In this document: positions 1 through 6,574 of the stretch, piece by piece
How positions within the stretch are numbered: position 1 is the stretch's first letter
How the letters are laid out: each line of letters opens with the position of its first letter
Source: a virus
IMG/VR virus record: IMGVR_UViG_3300005590_000044
Coordinates: 1 to 43,660 of that record
Length of the DNA stretch: 43,660 nt
Strand: one strand, 5' to 3'
The notes under the pieces: model-generated
The model's database searches: none
What the model was told of the DNA's origin: nothing
What the model saw: only the letters and a program-made list of their open reading frames with translations
Position numbers and translations under genes: made by a program

Positions 1-176
1 ACCGAGGCACGGCGACCGCAGGACACGACGGCACGGCGACCGCAGGGTACCGAGGCACGGCGACCGCAGGGGACCGAGGCACGGCGACCGCAGGGTACCG
101 AGGCACGGCGACCGCAGGGTACCGAGGCACGGCGACCGCAGGACACGACGGCACGGCGACCGCAGGGAACGACGGC
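1..176 (+). repeat. 24-bp tandem repeat array (part of copy B)
   Basis: A coding minisatellite with the unit GGCACGGCGACCGCAGGG plus a variable TACCGA, GACCGA or ACACGAC-type end. The period is 24 bp, preserving frame. The window is cut inside this array. The other part is at about 43530-43660, and a second array lies at 1407-1715. Confidence 0.9.
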
Positions 177-308
177 GTTCTGGTGATCGAGTTTTACGAC
201 GGCACGAAATACCGCAAGCGGTGTGCGGAAGTCGACGGCAAAAAGATCAAAGCGAACATCGCCTATCGACTCAACGACCAAGGCAAATTTGTGGAGGCAA
301 CCAAATGA
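1..308 (+). CDS. Octapeptide-repeat protein, C-terminal part (copy B, continues from the window end)
   Basis: Reading frame 3-308 continues, in frame, the gene that starts at 43174 and runs off the window end. The visible part starts with about seven copies of an eight-residue unit (GTATAG plus two variable residues such as YR, DR, HD) and ends with a conserved tail beginning GVLVIEFYDGTKYRK. That tail is almost identical to the tail of copy A (1047-1847). The unit is half the length of the 16-residue ice-nucleation repeat and shares its TxT/TAG pattern, so a beta-solenoid is likely (inference). The stop overlaps the next start as ATGA at 305. Function unknown. The N-terminal half resembles phage proteins sometimes labelled DUF7666; I hold that label loosely. 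Confidence 0.8.
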   Translation, partial: RGTATAGHDGTATAGYRGTATAGDRGTATAGYRGTATAGYRGTATAGHDGTATAGNDGVLVIEFYDGTKYRKRCAEVDGKKIKANIAYRLNDQGKFVEATK

Positions 309-649
309 GTCACGACCCGGTCAACAGCCCGAAGCACTACACGTCGCACCCTAGCGGCATCGAATGCATCCAGATCGCGGAGCATTTCGGTTTTAACCTC
401 GGCAACGCCCTCAAGTACATCTGGCGAGCCGACCTCAAAGACAACGCCGACGAAGACCTGCGAAAGGCGGCGTTCTACATCGCCCGCGAACTCAAAAAGC
501 GGGCCAGCGAACGAATCGAGGCGGATTCATTGGAGCGACTGCCGTCTTTTGCGAAAGCGAGCGACGAAGTGAAAGCGGCAACCGATCGCGTCCGGCAAGC
601 GTTCGCCCATGCGGGCGCAGCAGTGGTCCCGAAAGATGAGGACTTCTAG
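305..649 (+). CDS. DUF3310 family phage protein
   Basis: A 114-residue protein starting at ATG 305, overlapping the previous stop. It carries the DUF3310 signature: NSPKHY near the N-terminus, then GIECIQIAEHFGFNLGNALK, KYIWRADLKDN and a DLRKAAFYI helix. The family is widespread in tailed phages, usually among early or replication genes, and has been loosely called nucleotide-kinase-like without a proven reaction. The C-terminal 40 residues are charged and low in conservation. It sits between the two copies of the octapeptide-repeat gene in the early operon. Family call firm, function unknown. Confidence 0.85.
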   Translation: MSHDPVNSPKHYTSHPSGIECIQIAEHFGFNLGNALKYIWRADLKDNADEDLRKAAFYIARELKKRASERIEADSLERLPSFAKASDEVKAATDRVRQAFAHAGAAVVPKDEDF

Positions 650-925
650 GTGCAATTCAAGTTTGAAATCCAGCAGAGCGACATCGACCAGGGCACCAGG
701 TGCAGCAGCGACAACTGCCCGATTGCAAGGGCGATCGAACGCGAAACCGGCAAGCAGGTCAGCGTCACCAAAGACACCATCGTCATCTGGGACGCCCGCG
801 GATTCGACACGATCGAAACGCCACCGAAATCGGTTACCCGATTCGTGGAAGCGTTCGACGCCGGCGACCCGGTCGAACCGTTCTCCTTCCGAGCAACGCC
901 GACGGAAGGATGCCGACTGCCATGA
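650..925 (+). CDS. Hypothetical 91-aa early protein
   Basis: A GTG start at 650 directly abuts the TAG of the DUF3310 gene, and the stop overlaps the next ATG (ATGA at 922). The protein is soluble and acidic, with a Cys pair (TRCSSDNCP) in the N-terminal third and a beta-rich middle (VSVTKDTIVIWDARGFD). Tight coupling on both sides supports translation. No family recognised. Confidence 0.7.
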   Translation: MQFKFEIQQSDIDQGTRCSSDNCPIARAIERETGKQVSVTKDTIVIWDARGFDTIETPPKSVTRFVEAFDAGDPVEPFSFRATPTEGCRLP

Positions 926-1050
926 GCCGACACCTCCCGAAAGTCAACTATGTCGGCAGCGGCGACTGGCACGCTTTTGTCGGCCGAATCAAGGCACACG
1001 CCACCCCATTGCTGTGTGAGTTTGAGCAACATCATCAGGTAACGACATGA
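922..1050 (+). CDS. Hypothetical 42-aa protein
   Basis: A short gene starting at ATG 922, overlapping the previous stop by four bases and ending with ATGA onto the repeat-protein start at 1047. It encodes a small soluble peptide beginning MSRHLPKVNYVGSGDWHAF. The coupled overlaps at both ends are the main evidence that it is translated. It may only serve as a translational link. Function unknown. Confidence 0.55.
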   Translation: MSRHLPKVNYVGSGDWHAFVGRIKAHATPLLCEFEQHHQVTT

Positions 1051-1847
1051 CCCTCAACCTAACCGACCGCGTGCTGGTCTTACGAAGCACACCGGCCAAT
1101 CGCGTTTCGAAGAACGGTTTCGTCTGGCCCGAATCGGGGCCGGTCGAGTGTCCCGATTGGGAGCCGACAAAGAAGTGCGGCAATGGCCTGCACGGTCTGC
1201 TGTGGGGCGAGGGCAACGTTGAACTCTTGTGTCTCAGTGAAGACGCGGTGTTTCAGGTCGTGTCGGTACCGACCGATTCGATCGTCGACCTCAAGACCAA
1301 GGTGAAGTTCCCCGAAGGGGAAGTGATCTTTTCGGGCGACCGCTTCGAAGCGGGTTCGCTCATCTCGAAACATGCACCGAAAGGGGCGAGAGTCACGTTC
1401 GGCCGCGCGACCGCAGGGGACCGAGGCATGGCGACCGCAGGGTACCGAGGCACGGCGACCGCAGGGGACCGAGGCACGGCGACCGCAGGGATCGGTGGCA
1501 CGGCGACCGCAGGGTACCGAGGCACGGCGACCGCAGGGGACCGAGGCACGGCGACCGCAGGGATCGGTGGCACGGCGACCGCAGGGGACTGGGGCACGGC
1601 GACCGCAGGGGACCGGGGCACGGCGACCGCAGGGATCGGTGGCACGGCGACCGCAGGGGACTGGGGCACGGCGACCGCAGGGGACGACGGCACGGCGACC
1701 GCAGGGGACGGGGGCGTCTTGGTGATCGAGTTCTACGACGGCACGAAGTACCGCAAGCGGTGTGCGGAAGTCGACGGCGAAAAGATCAAAGCGAACGTCG
1801 CCTATCGACTCAATGACCAGGGCGAGTTTGTGGAGGCGACCAAATGA
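1047..1847 (+). CDS. Octapeptide-repeat protein, complete (copy A)
   Basis: A 266-residue protein. Residues 1-120 form a folded N-terminal domain (LRSTPANRVSKNGFVWPESG, then CGNGLHGLLWGEGN and KVKFPEGEVIFSGDRF), similar to phage proteins I associate with DUF7666. Residues 121-223 are 13 octapeptide units of the form TATAG-x-x-G, where x-x is DR, YR, IG, DW, DD or DG. Residues 224-266 are a conserved tail (VLVIEFYDGTKYRKRCAEVD). The repeat resembles half of the 16-residue ice-nucleation/beta-solenoid repeat, with a TxT motif in each unit, so a flat TxT array is plausible. There is no signal peptide, so the protein is probably cytoplasmic or virion-borne. It is a recent paralogue of the gene crossing the window ends. 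Biological role unknown. Confidence 0.85.
   Translation: MTLNLTDRVLVLRSTPANRVSKNGFVWPESGPVECPDWEPTKKCGNGLHGLLWGEGNVELLCLSEDAVFQVVSVPTDSIVDLKTKVKFPEGEVIFSGDRFEAGSLISKHAPKGARVTFGRATAGDRGMATAGYRGTATAGDRGTATAGIGGTATAGYRGTATAGDRGTATAGIGGTATAGDWGTATAGDRGTATAGIGGTATAGDWGTATAGDDGTATAGDGGVLVIEFYDGTKYRKRCAEVDGEKIKANVAYRLNDQGEFVEATK
1407..1715 (+). repeat. 24-bp tandem repeat array (copy A)
   Basis: Thirteen in-frame repeats of a 24-bp unit (the first is partial) encode the octapeptide array of copy A. Variation is concentrated in the two codons after GGG, giving DR, YR, IG, DW, DD or DG. The GCACGGCGACCGCAGGG core is nearly invariant, a sign of ongoing unit turnover. Confidence 0.9.
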
Positions 1848-1945
1848 CCATCTCCGAATCCGCCGCTGCCCTAGGCGCAGCCGAACGCGGTCGGAAACGA
1901 ATCAAAGACTGGCACCAATACCTCGAAACCTACGGAATCAAATGA
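1844..1945 (+). CDS. Hypothetical 33-aa protein
   Basis: A very short gene linked by ATGA overlaps to both neighbours (1844 and 1942). It encodes a basic peptide, MTISESAAALGAAERGRKR followed by an aromatic helix (DWHQYLETYGIK). It resembles the small linker peptides found before RecA-like genes in some phages, but no family is recognised. Coding status rests on the coupled start/stop sites. Confidence 0.5.
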   Translation: MTISESAAALGAAERGRKRIKDWHQYLETYGIK

Positions 1946-2775
1946 GCATCCTCGCAACAGCGACAAACGGCAAGCGACCGCGACCACGACGAACCGTCCT
2001 CTATGGAACGCACGGCATCGGCAAAACCACCTGGGGCGCAGCCTGGCCCTCGCCGTTGATCCTTCCGACCGAAGACGGCAACGCCGACATCGACTGCGCA
2101 GCGTTGCCCCTGATCGTCGACCCGGCAGAGGTCTGGGAGGCGGCGAGGGAACTCAGCAACCCGACCGAACCGCACCCCTTCAAGACCGCCGTCCTCGACA
2201 GCGCCGACTGGCTCGAGCGGTTGATCTGGAAGCGTCTCTGCCACGACGAAGACAAGAACTCAATCGAGGACTTCGGGTTTGGCAAGGGGCACACGAAGAC
2301 GGCAGAGAAACTCGCCCCGATTCTGTCGGCGTTCAACGGATGCCGGGACGCCGGATTGCACGTCGTAATTTTGGCGCATTGCGAAATCCGCAAAGTCGAG
2401 AAACCGACCGGCGAATCATACGGTTGCTACCAGCCGAAACTCAACAAAGCGTCGGCGGCGTTGCTCCAAGAATGGGCCGACGAAGTCCTGTTCGCTGACT
2501 ACGAAATCATGACGCGAACGAAAGACGAAGGGTTTAACAAGACCCGCGAAATCGCGATCGGCGAAGGCGAGCGGGTGATCATGACGACCGAACGACCAGG
2601 ATGGCTCGCCAAGAACCGCCTGGGGTTGCCCCACAAGATGCCGATGAACTTCGCCGAATACGCGAAGTATCTCCCGCCCATTTCGGCACCAGGCAACGTG
2701 CCAGGTGCGGTCGTCAACGGATCAAGCAAGGGAGGAGGCACGGATGCCACCAACGCCGCGAAAACGGAAGCCTAG
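1942..2775 (+). CDS. RecA-like ATPase, Sak4-type recombination/annealing protein
   Basis: A 277-residue protein starting at ATG 1942 (ATGA overlap). Walker A is GTHGIGKTT at residues 22-30, followed by a RecA-fold core with a Walker-B-like strand (TAVLDSADW, about residue 82) and a VVILAHCEI strand carrying a sensor-like His. The C-terminal 30 residues are Gly/Asn/Ala-rich and probably disordered. Phage ATPases of this size, encoded beside a DUF669 ssDNA-binding protein and an SF2 helicase, usually belong to the Sak4/AAA_24 group that helps single-strand annealing and replication. The upstream gene is translationally coupled. Exact activity is inferred from fold and neighbourhood. Confidence 0.8.
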   Translation: MSILATATNGKRPRPRRTVLYGTHGIGKTTWGAAWPSPLILPTEDGNADIDCAALPLIVDPAEVWEAARELSNPTEPHPFKTAVLDSADWLERLIWKRLCHDEDKNSIEDFGFGKGHTKTAEKLAPILSAFNGCRDAGLHVVILAHCEIRKVEKPTGESYGCYQPKLNKASAALLQEWADEVLFADYEIMTRTKDEGFNKTREIAIGEGERVIMTTERPGWLAKNRLGLPHKMPMNFAEYAKYLPPISAPGNVPGAVVNGSSKGGGTDATNAAKTEA

Positions 2776-2935
2776 CGAATGCGAGATGTCGCTCGCCGAC
2801 GTCGCGAAGATCGTCGGACTTAGCACCAGCCGAGTCAAGCAACTGGAAGCCAGGGCACTGCGGAAGCTACGCGACGGACTCGCCAACGACCCCATCATCC
2901 GCGACTACCTCGAGGAAACGAAGGAAGCCACATGA
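2744..2935 (+). CDS. Small sigma-70 region 4-like HTH protein
   Basis: A 63-residue protein. ATG 2744 is chosen because GGAGG lies just upstream; a longer in-frame start would extend into the previous gene. After a basic N-terminus (MPPTPRKRK) the protein is a helix-turn-helix reading MSLADVAKIVGLSTSRVKQL then EARALRKLRDGL. This is the pattern of sigma-70 region 4, which binds the -35 element. Nothing else of a sigma factor is present. It could act as a DNA-binding regulator or as an appropriator of host RNA polymerase for phage promoters. It overlaps the ATPase gene end by 32 bases and the next start by four. Confidence 0.75.
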   Translation: MPPTPRKRKPSECEMSLADVAKIVGLSTSRVKQLEARALRKLRDGLANDPIIRDYLEETKEAT

Positions 2936-3120
2936 AGAAACTGACGATCGGCGAACTCAACGCCGAATTCATCGGATCGCGAAACGACCACCCCGGTCGC
3001 AAGCAGACCGAAAACATCGTCCCGCCAAAGTTGGTCGGCCGAATGTACCCGAACCCCTACGGATGCCGCGGCCTGCGGTTCGTAGATTCCCGTCGCCAAC
3101 GCCGGCGAATCGGGAAGTAA
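2932..3120 (+). CDS. Hypothetical 62-aa basic protein
   Basis: ATG 2932 overlaps the previous stop. The protein is basic and Arg-rich at the C-terminus (RRQRRRIGK) with no membrane segment and no recognised domain. It is followed by a 43-bp gap holding the 16-bp leader motif that precedes the DUF669 gene, so it may end a transcriptional sub-unit. Confidence 0.6.
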   Translation: MKKLTIGELNAEFIGSRNDHPGRKQTENIVPPKLVGRMYPNPYGCRGLRFVDSRRQRRRIGK

Positions 3121-3142
3121 CAACGCAACTGTTCTCGAAACC

Positions 3143-3158
3143 CCTAGCAAGGAACCAG
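3143..3158 (+). promoter_or_regulatory. Leader motif CCTAGCAAGGAACCAG, copy 1
   Basis: A 16-base motif ending five bases before the ATG at 3164. It contains an AAGGA Shine-Dalgarno core but is conserved well beyond it. Identical copy at 3839-3854; 15/16 match at 41686-41701. Confidence 0.6.
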
Positions 3159-3163
3159 AAGAA

Positions 3164-3736
3164 ATGTCAAACGGCAACCTCAACTTCAACGTAAACGGCA
3201 ACCTCAACTTCAACGCCAACGCCGTCGACCCGGACGACGGATTCAACGTCCTACCGGCCGGCGAGTATCGCGTCTGCGTAACGAAAGCAGTCCTCGCCGA
3301 CACGAAGAAGAAGGACGGCAAAATCGTCAAGGTCTCGTACCAGGTGCTCGATCAGGGGCGATATTTCAACCGCCTGATCTTCGAAGATTTCAACTTCGCG
3401 AACCCGTCGGCCCAAGCGACCGCGATCGGCAAGGCGCAGCTTTCCTCCCTTTGCCGCGCATGCCAGGTGATGAACCTCAACGACACCAGCGACCTGTTGC
3501 AGATCAACGGAAGCAAACCGTTCGTCGTAAAGGTCAAAGTGAAACGAGAGGAAGGGTTCGGCGAAAAGAACGTCGTCGTCACCAGGAAGAAGATCGTCAA
3601 GCCGGCCGGACAACCGAACCAGCCGCAAGAGCAGCAGCAACAGCAACAGCCGAACGACCAGGCCGGCAGCGCAGCAGCCTGGGCGGGAGAGCAGCAGCAG
3701 CACGGCGCAGACGCGACTCACAACCCGTTCTCGTAA
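3164..3736 (+). CDS. DUF669-type single-stranded DNA-binding protein
   Basis: A 190-residue protein. The core (residues about 28-145) matches the phage DUF669 pattern: LPAGEYRVCVTKA, then a conserved aromatic/acidic block (FNRLIFEDFNF) and a KAQLSSLCRACQV helix. The family acts as phage ssDNA-binding protein beside Sak-type annealing proteins. The N-terminus holds a perfect short repeat (NGNLNFN twice). The C-terminus is a disordered Gln-rich tail with two Q runs, ending NPFS rather than the canonical SSB tip. The gene uses the 16-bp leader motif as ribosome-binding region. The helicase encoded downstream carries the SSB-like tip instead. Confidence 0.8.
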   Translation: MSNGNLNFNVNGNLNFNANAVDPDDGFNVLPAGEYRVCVTKAVLADTKKKDGKIVKVSYQVLDQGRYFNRLIFEDFNFANPSAQATAIGKAQLSSLCRACQVMNLNDTSDLLQINGSKPFVVKVKVKREEGFGEKNVVVTRKKIVKPAGQPNQPQEQQQQQQPNDQAGSAAAWAGEQQQHGADATHNPFS

Positions 3737-3772
3737 CAACTCACCCTAGCGGGGTTGGGCGAGAGGGGTCTC

Positions 3773-3833
3773 CCCGCGGGACCGCATATCCCGCGGGCGC
3801 GTTTTCGATAGCGCGTCGTCCATTGTTTTTTTT
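3773..3833 (+). terminator. Candidate intrinsic terminator/attenuator
   Basis: Two copies of CCCGCGGG (3773-3780 and 3790-3797) can pair with a nine-base loop. A second small GC stem (3798-3801 with 3812-3815) follows, then eight T residues (3826-3833). It lies in the 120-bp gap after the ssDNA-binding gene and before the next leader motif. The T run follows the second, weaker stem, so partial termination is as likely as full. Confidence 0.5.
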
Positions 3834-3838
3834 GTTCA

Positions 3839-3854
3839 CCTAGCAAGGAACCAG
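3839..3854 (+). promoter_or_regulatory. Leader motif CCTAGCAAGGAACCAG, copy 2
   Basis: Identical 16-base copy of the motif at 3143, placed two bases before ATG 3857 and just after the candidate terminator. Confidence 0.6.
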
Positions 3855-3856
3855 CA

Positions 3857-4264
3857 ATGGCCAAGCAATTCGTCGAGATTGAAATCGACGTCCCTGACGG
3901 TTGGGAATTCGTCCGCTTCGGGACAGCGGAAGAAGGCGACACGATTCTGTCGGTTCGATCACCCGAAAAAACGCCGCAGAGCGAGATCGGTTGCCGATAC
4001 AACCGCATCATCGTTCGACCCGCCTGGCAATGGCCGAAGTGGCTCACCGCCCCCTGGATCGCGATGGACAAAAACGGCGACTGGTTCGGATACGACAGGG
4101 AGCCGAAACGCCGCGATGTGACTTGGGCGGGCCAGAGCAGCTTAGTCAAGTATCGACAACTCGACAACATCGAATACGTCGCCTTTGACCCGCCCGCCTG
4201 CGACGACTGGAAGCAATCCCTGCGACGAAACCCGCACGCAACGGAGGCGACCGAAGCGAAATGA
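3857..4264 (+). CDS. Hypothetical conserved phage protein (135 aa)
   Basis: Starts at ATG 3857 behind the leader motif. The N-terminus is a beta-rich segment (VEIEIDVPDGWEFVRFG). The middle has Trp-rich motifs (RPAWQWPKWLTAPWIAMDKN then GDWFGYDREP), and the C-terminus a CDDWKQSL segment. I recognise the overall pattern from early regions of other phages, but it has no assigned function. No membrane segment. The stop overlaps the next gene (ATGA at 4261). Confidence 0.65.
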   Translation: MAKQFVEIEIDVPDGWEFVRFGTAEEGDTILSVRSPEKTPQSEIGCRYNRIIVRPAWQWPKWLTAPWIAMDKNGDWFGYDREPKRRDVTWAGQSSLVKYRQLDNIEYVAFDPPACDDWKQSLRRNPHATEATEAK

Positions 4265-4458
4265 ACTTCGCAGACATCTGGGCACGACTGCTCAGCAAGA
4301 AACCGACTCTGACCGATCCGAAAGCGACGGTCACGATGAACAGCGAACAGCTGCGAAAGCTACTTCGCCAAGTTCACGATCAAGGCGTCATCGCGGGCCA
4401 GAAGTCCGTCGACACCGAAGCGTCTATGGACCGAATCTTTGGAAACTTTTTCTCGTAA
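4261..4458 (+). CDS. Hypothetical 65-aa protein
   Basis: ATG 4261 overlaps the previous stop. The protein is largely helical, with a central NSEQLRKLLRQVHDQG helix and a C-terminal FGNFFS. No family recognised. A short 11-base gap separates it from the next start, consistent with the same operon. Confidence 0.6.
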   Translation: MNFADIWARLLSKKPTLTDPKATVTMNSEQLRKLLRQVHDQGVIAGQKSVDTEASMDRIFGNFFS

Positions 4459-4469
4459 ACGAGGACGAC

Positions 4470-4835
4470 ATGTCAACGACCAAAAGCGTCAGAACGACCG
4501 CGGACACGGTTATCCGCCTTACCCTTTGGGCGACGAATAACAAGGAAGTGATCGACGGACTGGAAAAGAAATCCGCCTACAAATTGGCAACGCAGCACGT
4601 CGGGGAGGAAACCGTCCTCTCAATGGCAGCGTTTGAAAACTGTTGCGAGCAAGTAGGCATCAAGCTAGCCGGCGACAGGAAGCCGGACGCCGACACCGCG
4701 AAACTCGAGGAACGCATCGGCGAACTCGAGACGCGACTCGCCGCCCTCGAGGCACGCCTCGACGAACAGGCGAAGACCCTCCTCGAAATCGCAAAGGCAA
4801 CGCCGCCTCTCTTCTTGCCCGCGGAGACTTGCTAG
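4470..4835 (+). CDS. Hypothetical coiled-coil protein (121 aa)
   Basis: Starts at ATG 4470. The first 60 residues look globular. About residues 70-110 form a clear heptad coiled coil (KLEERIGELETRLAALEARL), suggesting an oligomeric protein. The last base of its TAG is the first base of the GTG start of the helicase gene (TAGTG at 4833), so the two are translationally coupled. Possible accessory factor of the helicase; no family recognised. Confidence 0.65.
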   Translation: MSTTKSVRTTADTVIRLTLWATNNKEVIDGLEKKSAYKLATQHVGEETVLSMAAFENCCEQVGIKLAGDRKPDADTAKLEERIGELETRLAALEARLDEQAKTLLEIAKATPPLFLPAETC

Positions 4836-6574
4836 TGCCGGGATTCGGATACACGCTCCGACCCTACCAGCAGCAAGCGATCGCAGCGACGTGGGGTTAC
4901 CTTTGCAACCAGCAAGGGAACCCCGTCGTTGTTTTGCCGACCGGAGCCGGCAAGTCGATCGTCATCGCGGACATCGCAAAGGACGCCGCGAAAGTAAACC
5001 GCAAAGTACTCGTCGTCGCGCACCGCAAAGAACTGATCCGGCAGAACGCGGAAAAGATCCGCACGCTAGCGCCGATGGCGAGCGTCGGAATCTACTCGGC
5101 CGGATTGAAACGGCGAGACACCGAACACGACGTCATCTTCGCCGGCATCCAAAGCGTATGGAAACGCGCGTTTGATTTCGGCGAGCGACACCTGGTCATC
5201 GTCGACGAAGCGCACCTGATCCCCGCGAAGGACGCCGGGATGTACAGCACGTTTCTCGCCGACCTTCGGACCGCGAACCCGGACTTTCGACTGGTCGGCA
5301 TGACGGCAACGCCGTTTAGACTCGACAGCGGCCTGATCTACGGACCGGACCAGATATTCGACGGGGTTGCGATCGACGTCCCGGTCGGCGAACTGATCAA
5401 GGACGGGTACCTCTCGCAGATCACCAGCCGGCCGGTTACCGAAATCGACATGGCGGGCGTTCACCACCGGGCCGGCGAATTCAACCGGCAGCAAATGGAA
5501 GCCAGGTTTGACGAACACGTCATCGCGGCGACTGAGGAAACGGTCGCGATCGCGGAGGAAACCGACCGCAAAAGCATTCTGGTCTTCGCCAGCGGCGTCA
5601 CGCATTCGCAGCACATTGCCGAATGCATCAACGCGATCAGCGGCGAAGAAGCGGCAGTCATTACCGGCGACACGTTGCCCCTCATACGCGAATCGATCCT
5701 CGAGGGGTTCGCCAACGGCAACCGGAAGTGGCTGATCAACGTCGACGTTTTGACGACCGGATTTGACGCCCCCTGCATCGACATGCTCAGCATCATGCGG
5801 GCGACCGAATCGCCGGGACTTTTCGCGCAGATTGTCGGCCGCGGACTTCGCAAGTCACCAGGCAAGAACGAATGCATCGTCGCGGACTTCGGCGGCAACC
5901 TTCGACGGCACGGACCGATCGATTCAAAGGACTACGGGAAGAACGCGACGAAGAAGAAAAGCGGCGACGGCGGCGAAGCACCCGGCAAGGATTGCCCGTC
6001 CTGCGAATCGCGGCAACCGATCTCTGCCAGGGTATGCGACGACTGTGGATGGCGGTTTCCGCCACCAGAAAGCCAGGGGCACGACGGCGAAGCGGATCGG
6101 GAGTCAGCGGTCCTCGAAAGCGAACAGCAGGCCGAATGGTGGGAAGTGATCGAGCAGTCCTGCAACGAACACACGAAGAAGGGCGCAGACGACGACCACC
6201 CCAAAACGCTCCGAATGAACTACCAATGCCGGAAGGAAGGCGAAGAAGGAAACCTCGGCCAGCGGCAGATCTCCGAATGGGTATGCATCGAACACGGCGA
6301 AGGATCTTATGCCAGGCGGAAAGCGGAAACCTGGTGGGCAGCGCGAAGCGAAACCGAATGCCCTGAAACGATCATGGAGGCGCAGAGCATCATCTGGAAC
6401 CGACTCTTTGCCGAGACGAAGCGGATCAAAGCGATTCCAAAGGGCCGGTTCTACGAAATCGTCGATCACGAACTCGGCCCGATTCCAAACTGGGAGCCAG
6501 GCATGGATGACGACGACGACGAATACCGCGATCCGTTCGCACCAGACTACGTCGTCGAGGACATCCCGTTTTGA
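4835..6574 (+). CDS. SF2 DEAD/DEAH-box helicase with zinc ribbon and SSB-like tip
   Basis: A 579-residue protein. GTG 4835 is preferred: GGAG lies eight bases upstream and the start overlaps the previous stop; upstream in-frame sequence is the shadow of the coiled-coil gene. Motifs in order: LRPYQ (8-12), Walker A PTGAGKS (35-41), DEAH (124-127), TAT (157-159), motif VI QIVGRGLR (332-339). A CPSC/CDDC zinc ribbon lies at 387-404. A C-terminal domain of about 160 residues follows. The end is an acidic Asp run closing with VVEDIPF, which resembles the C-terminal tip of bacterial SSB. Role: strand opening in phage replication or recombination, next to the PrimPol gene. Confidence 0.88.
   Translation: MPGFGYTLRPYQQQAIAATWGYLCNQQGNPVVVLPTGAGKSIVIADIAKDAAKVNRKVLVVAHRKELIRQNAEKIRTLAPMASVGIYSAGLKRRDTEHDVIFAGIQSVWKRAFDFGERHLVIVDEAHLIPAKDAGMYSTFLADLRTANPDFRLVGMTATPFRLDSGLIYGPDQIFDGVAIDVPVGELIKDGYLSQITSRPVTEIDMAGVHHRAGEFNRQQMEARFDEHVIAATEETVAIAEETDRKSILVFASGVTHSQHIAECINAISGEEAAVITGDTLPLIRESILEGFANGNRKWLINVDVLTTGFDAPCIDMLSIMRATESPGLFAQIVGRGLRKSPGKNECIVADFGGNLRRHGPIDSKDYGKNATKKKSGDGGEAPGKDCPSCESRQPISARVCDDCGWRFPPPESQGHDGEADRESAVLESEQQAEWWEVIEQSCNEHTKKGADDDHPKTLRMNYQCRKEGEEGNLGQRQISEWVCIEHGEGSYARRKAETWWAARSETECPETIMEAQSIIWNRLFAETKRIKAIPKGRFYEIVDHELGPIPNWEPGMDDDDDEYRDPFAPDYVVEDIPF

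Noticed and set aside
1-180. CRISPR-like appearance of repeats at the window ends
   Set aside because: The unit is 24 bp with only about six variable bases, no unique spacers, and it encodes a continuous peptide in frame with folded domains on both sides.
1253-1693. Long antisense open frame across the repeat array (Ala/Val/Pro repeats)
   Set aside because: It is the mirror of the 24-bp coding repeat; periodicity of 24 keeps all frames open. No ribosome site or independent protein character.
4643-4834. N-terminal extension of the helicase frame
   Set aside because: The Arg/His-rich translation is the shadow of the coiled-coil gene; the GTG at 4835 has a proper ribosome site and homologous helicases begin near the LRPYQ motif.
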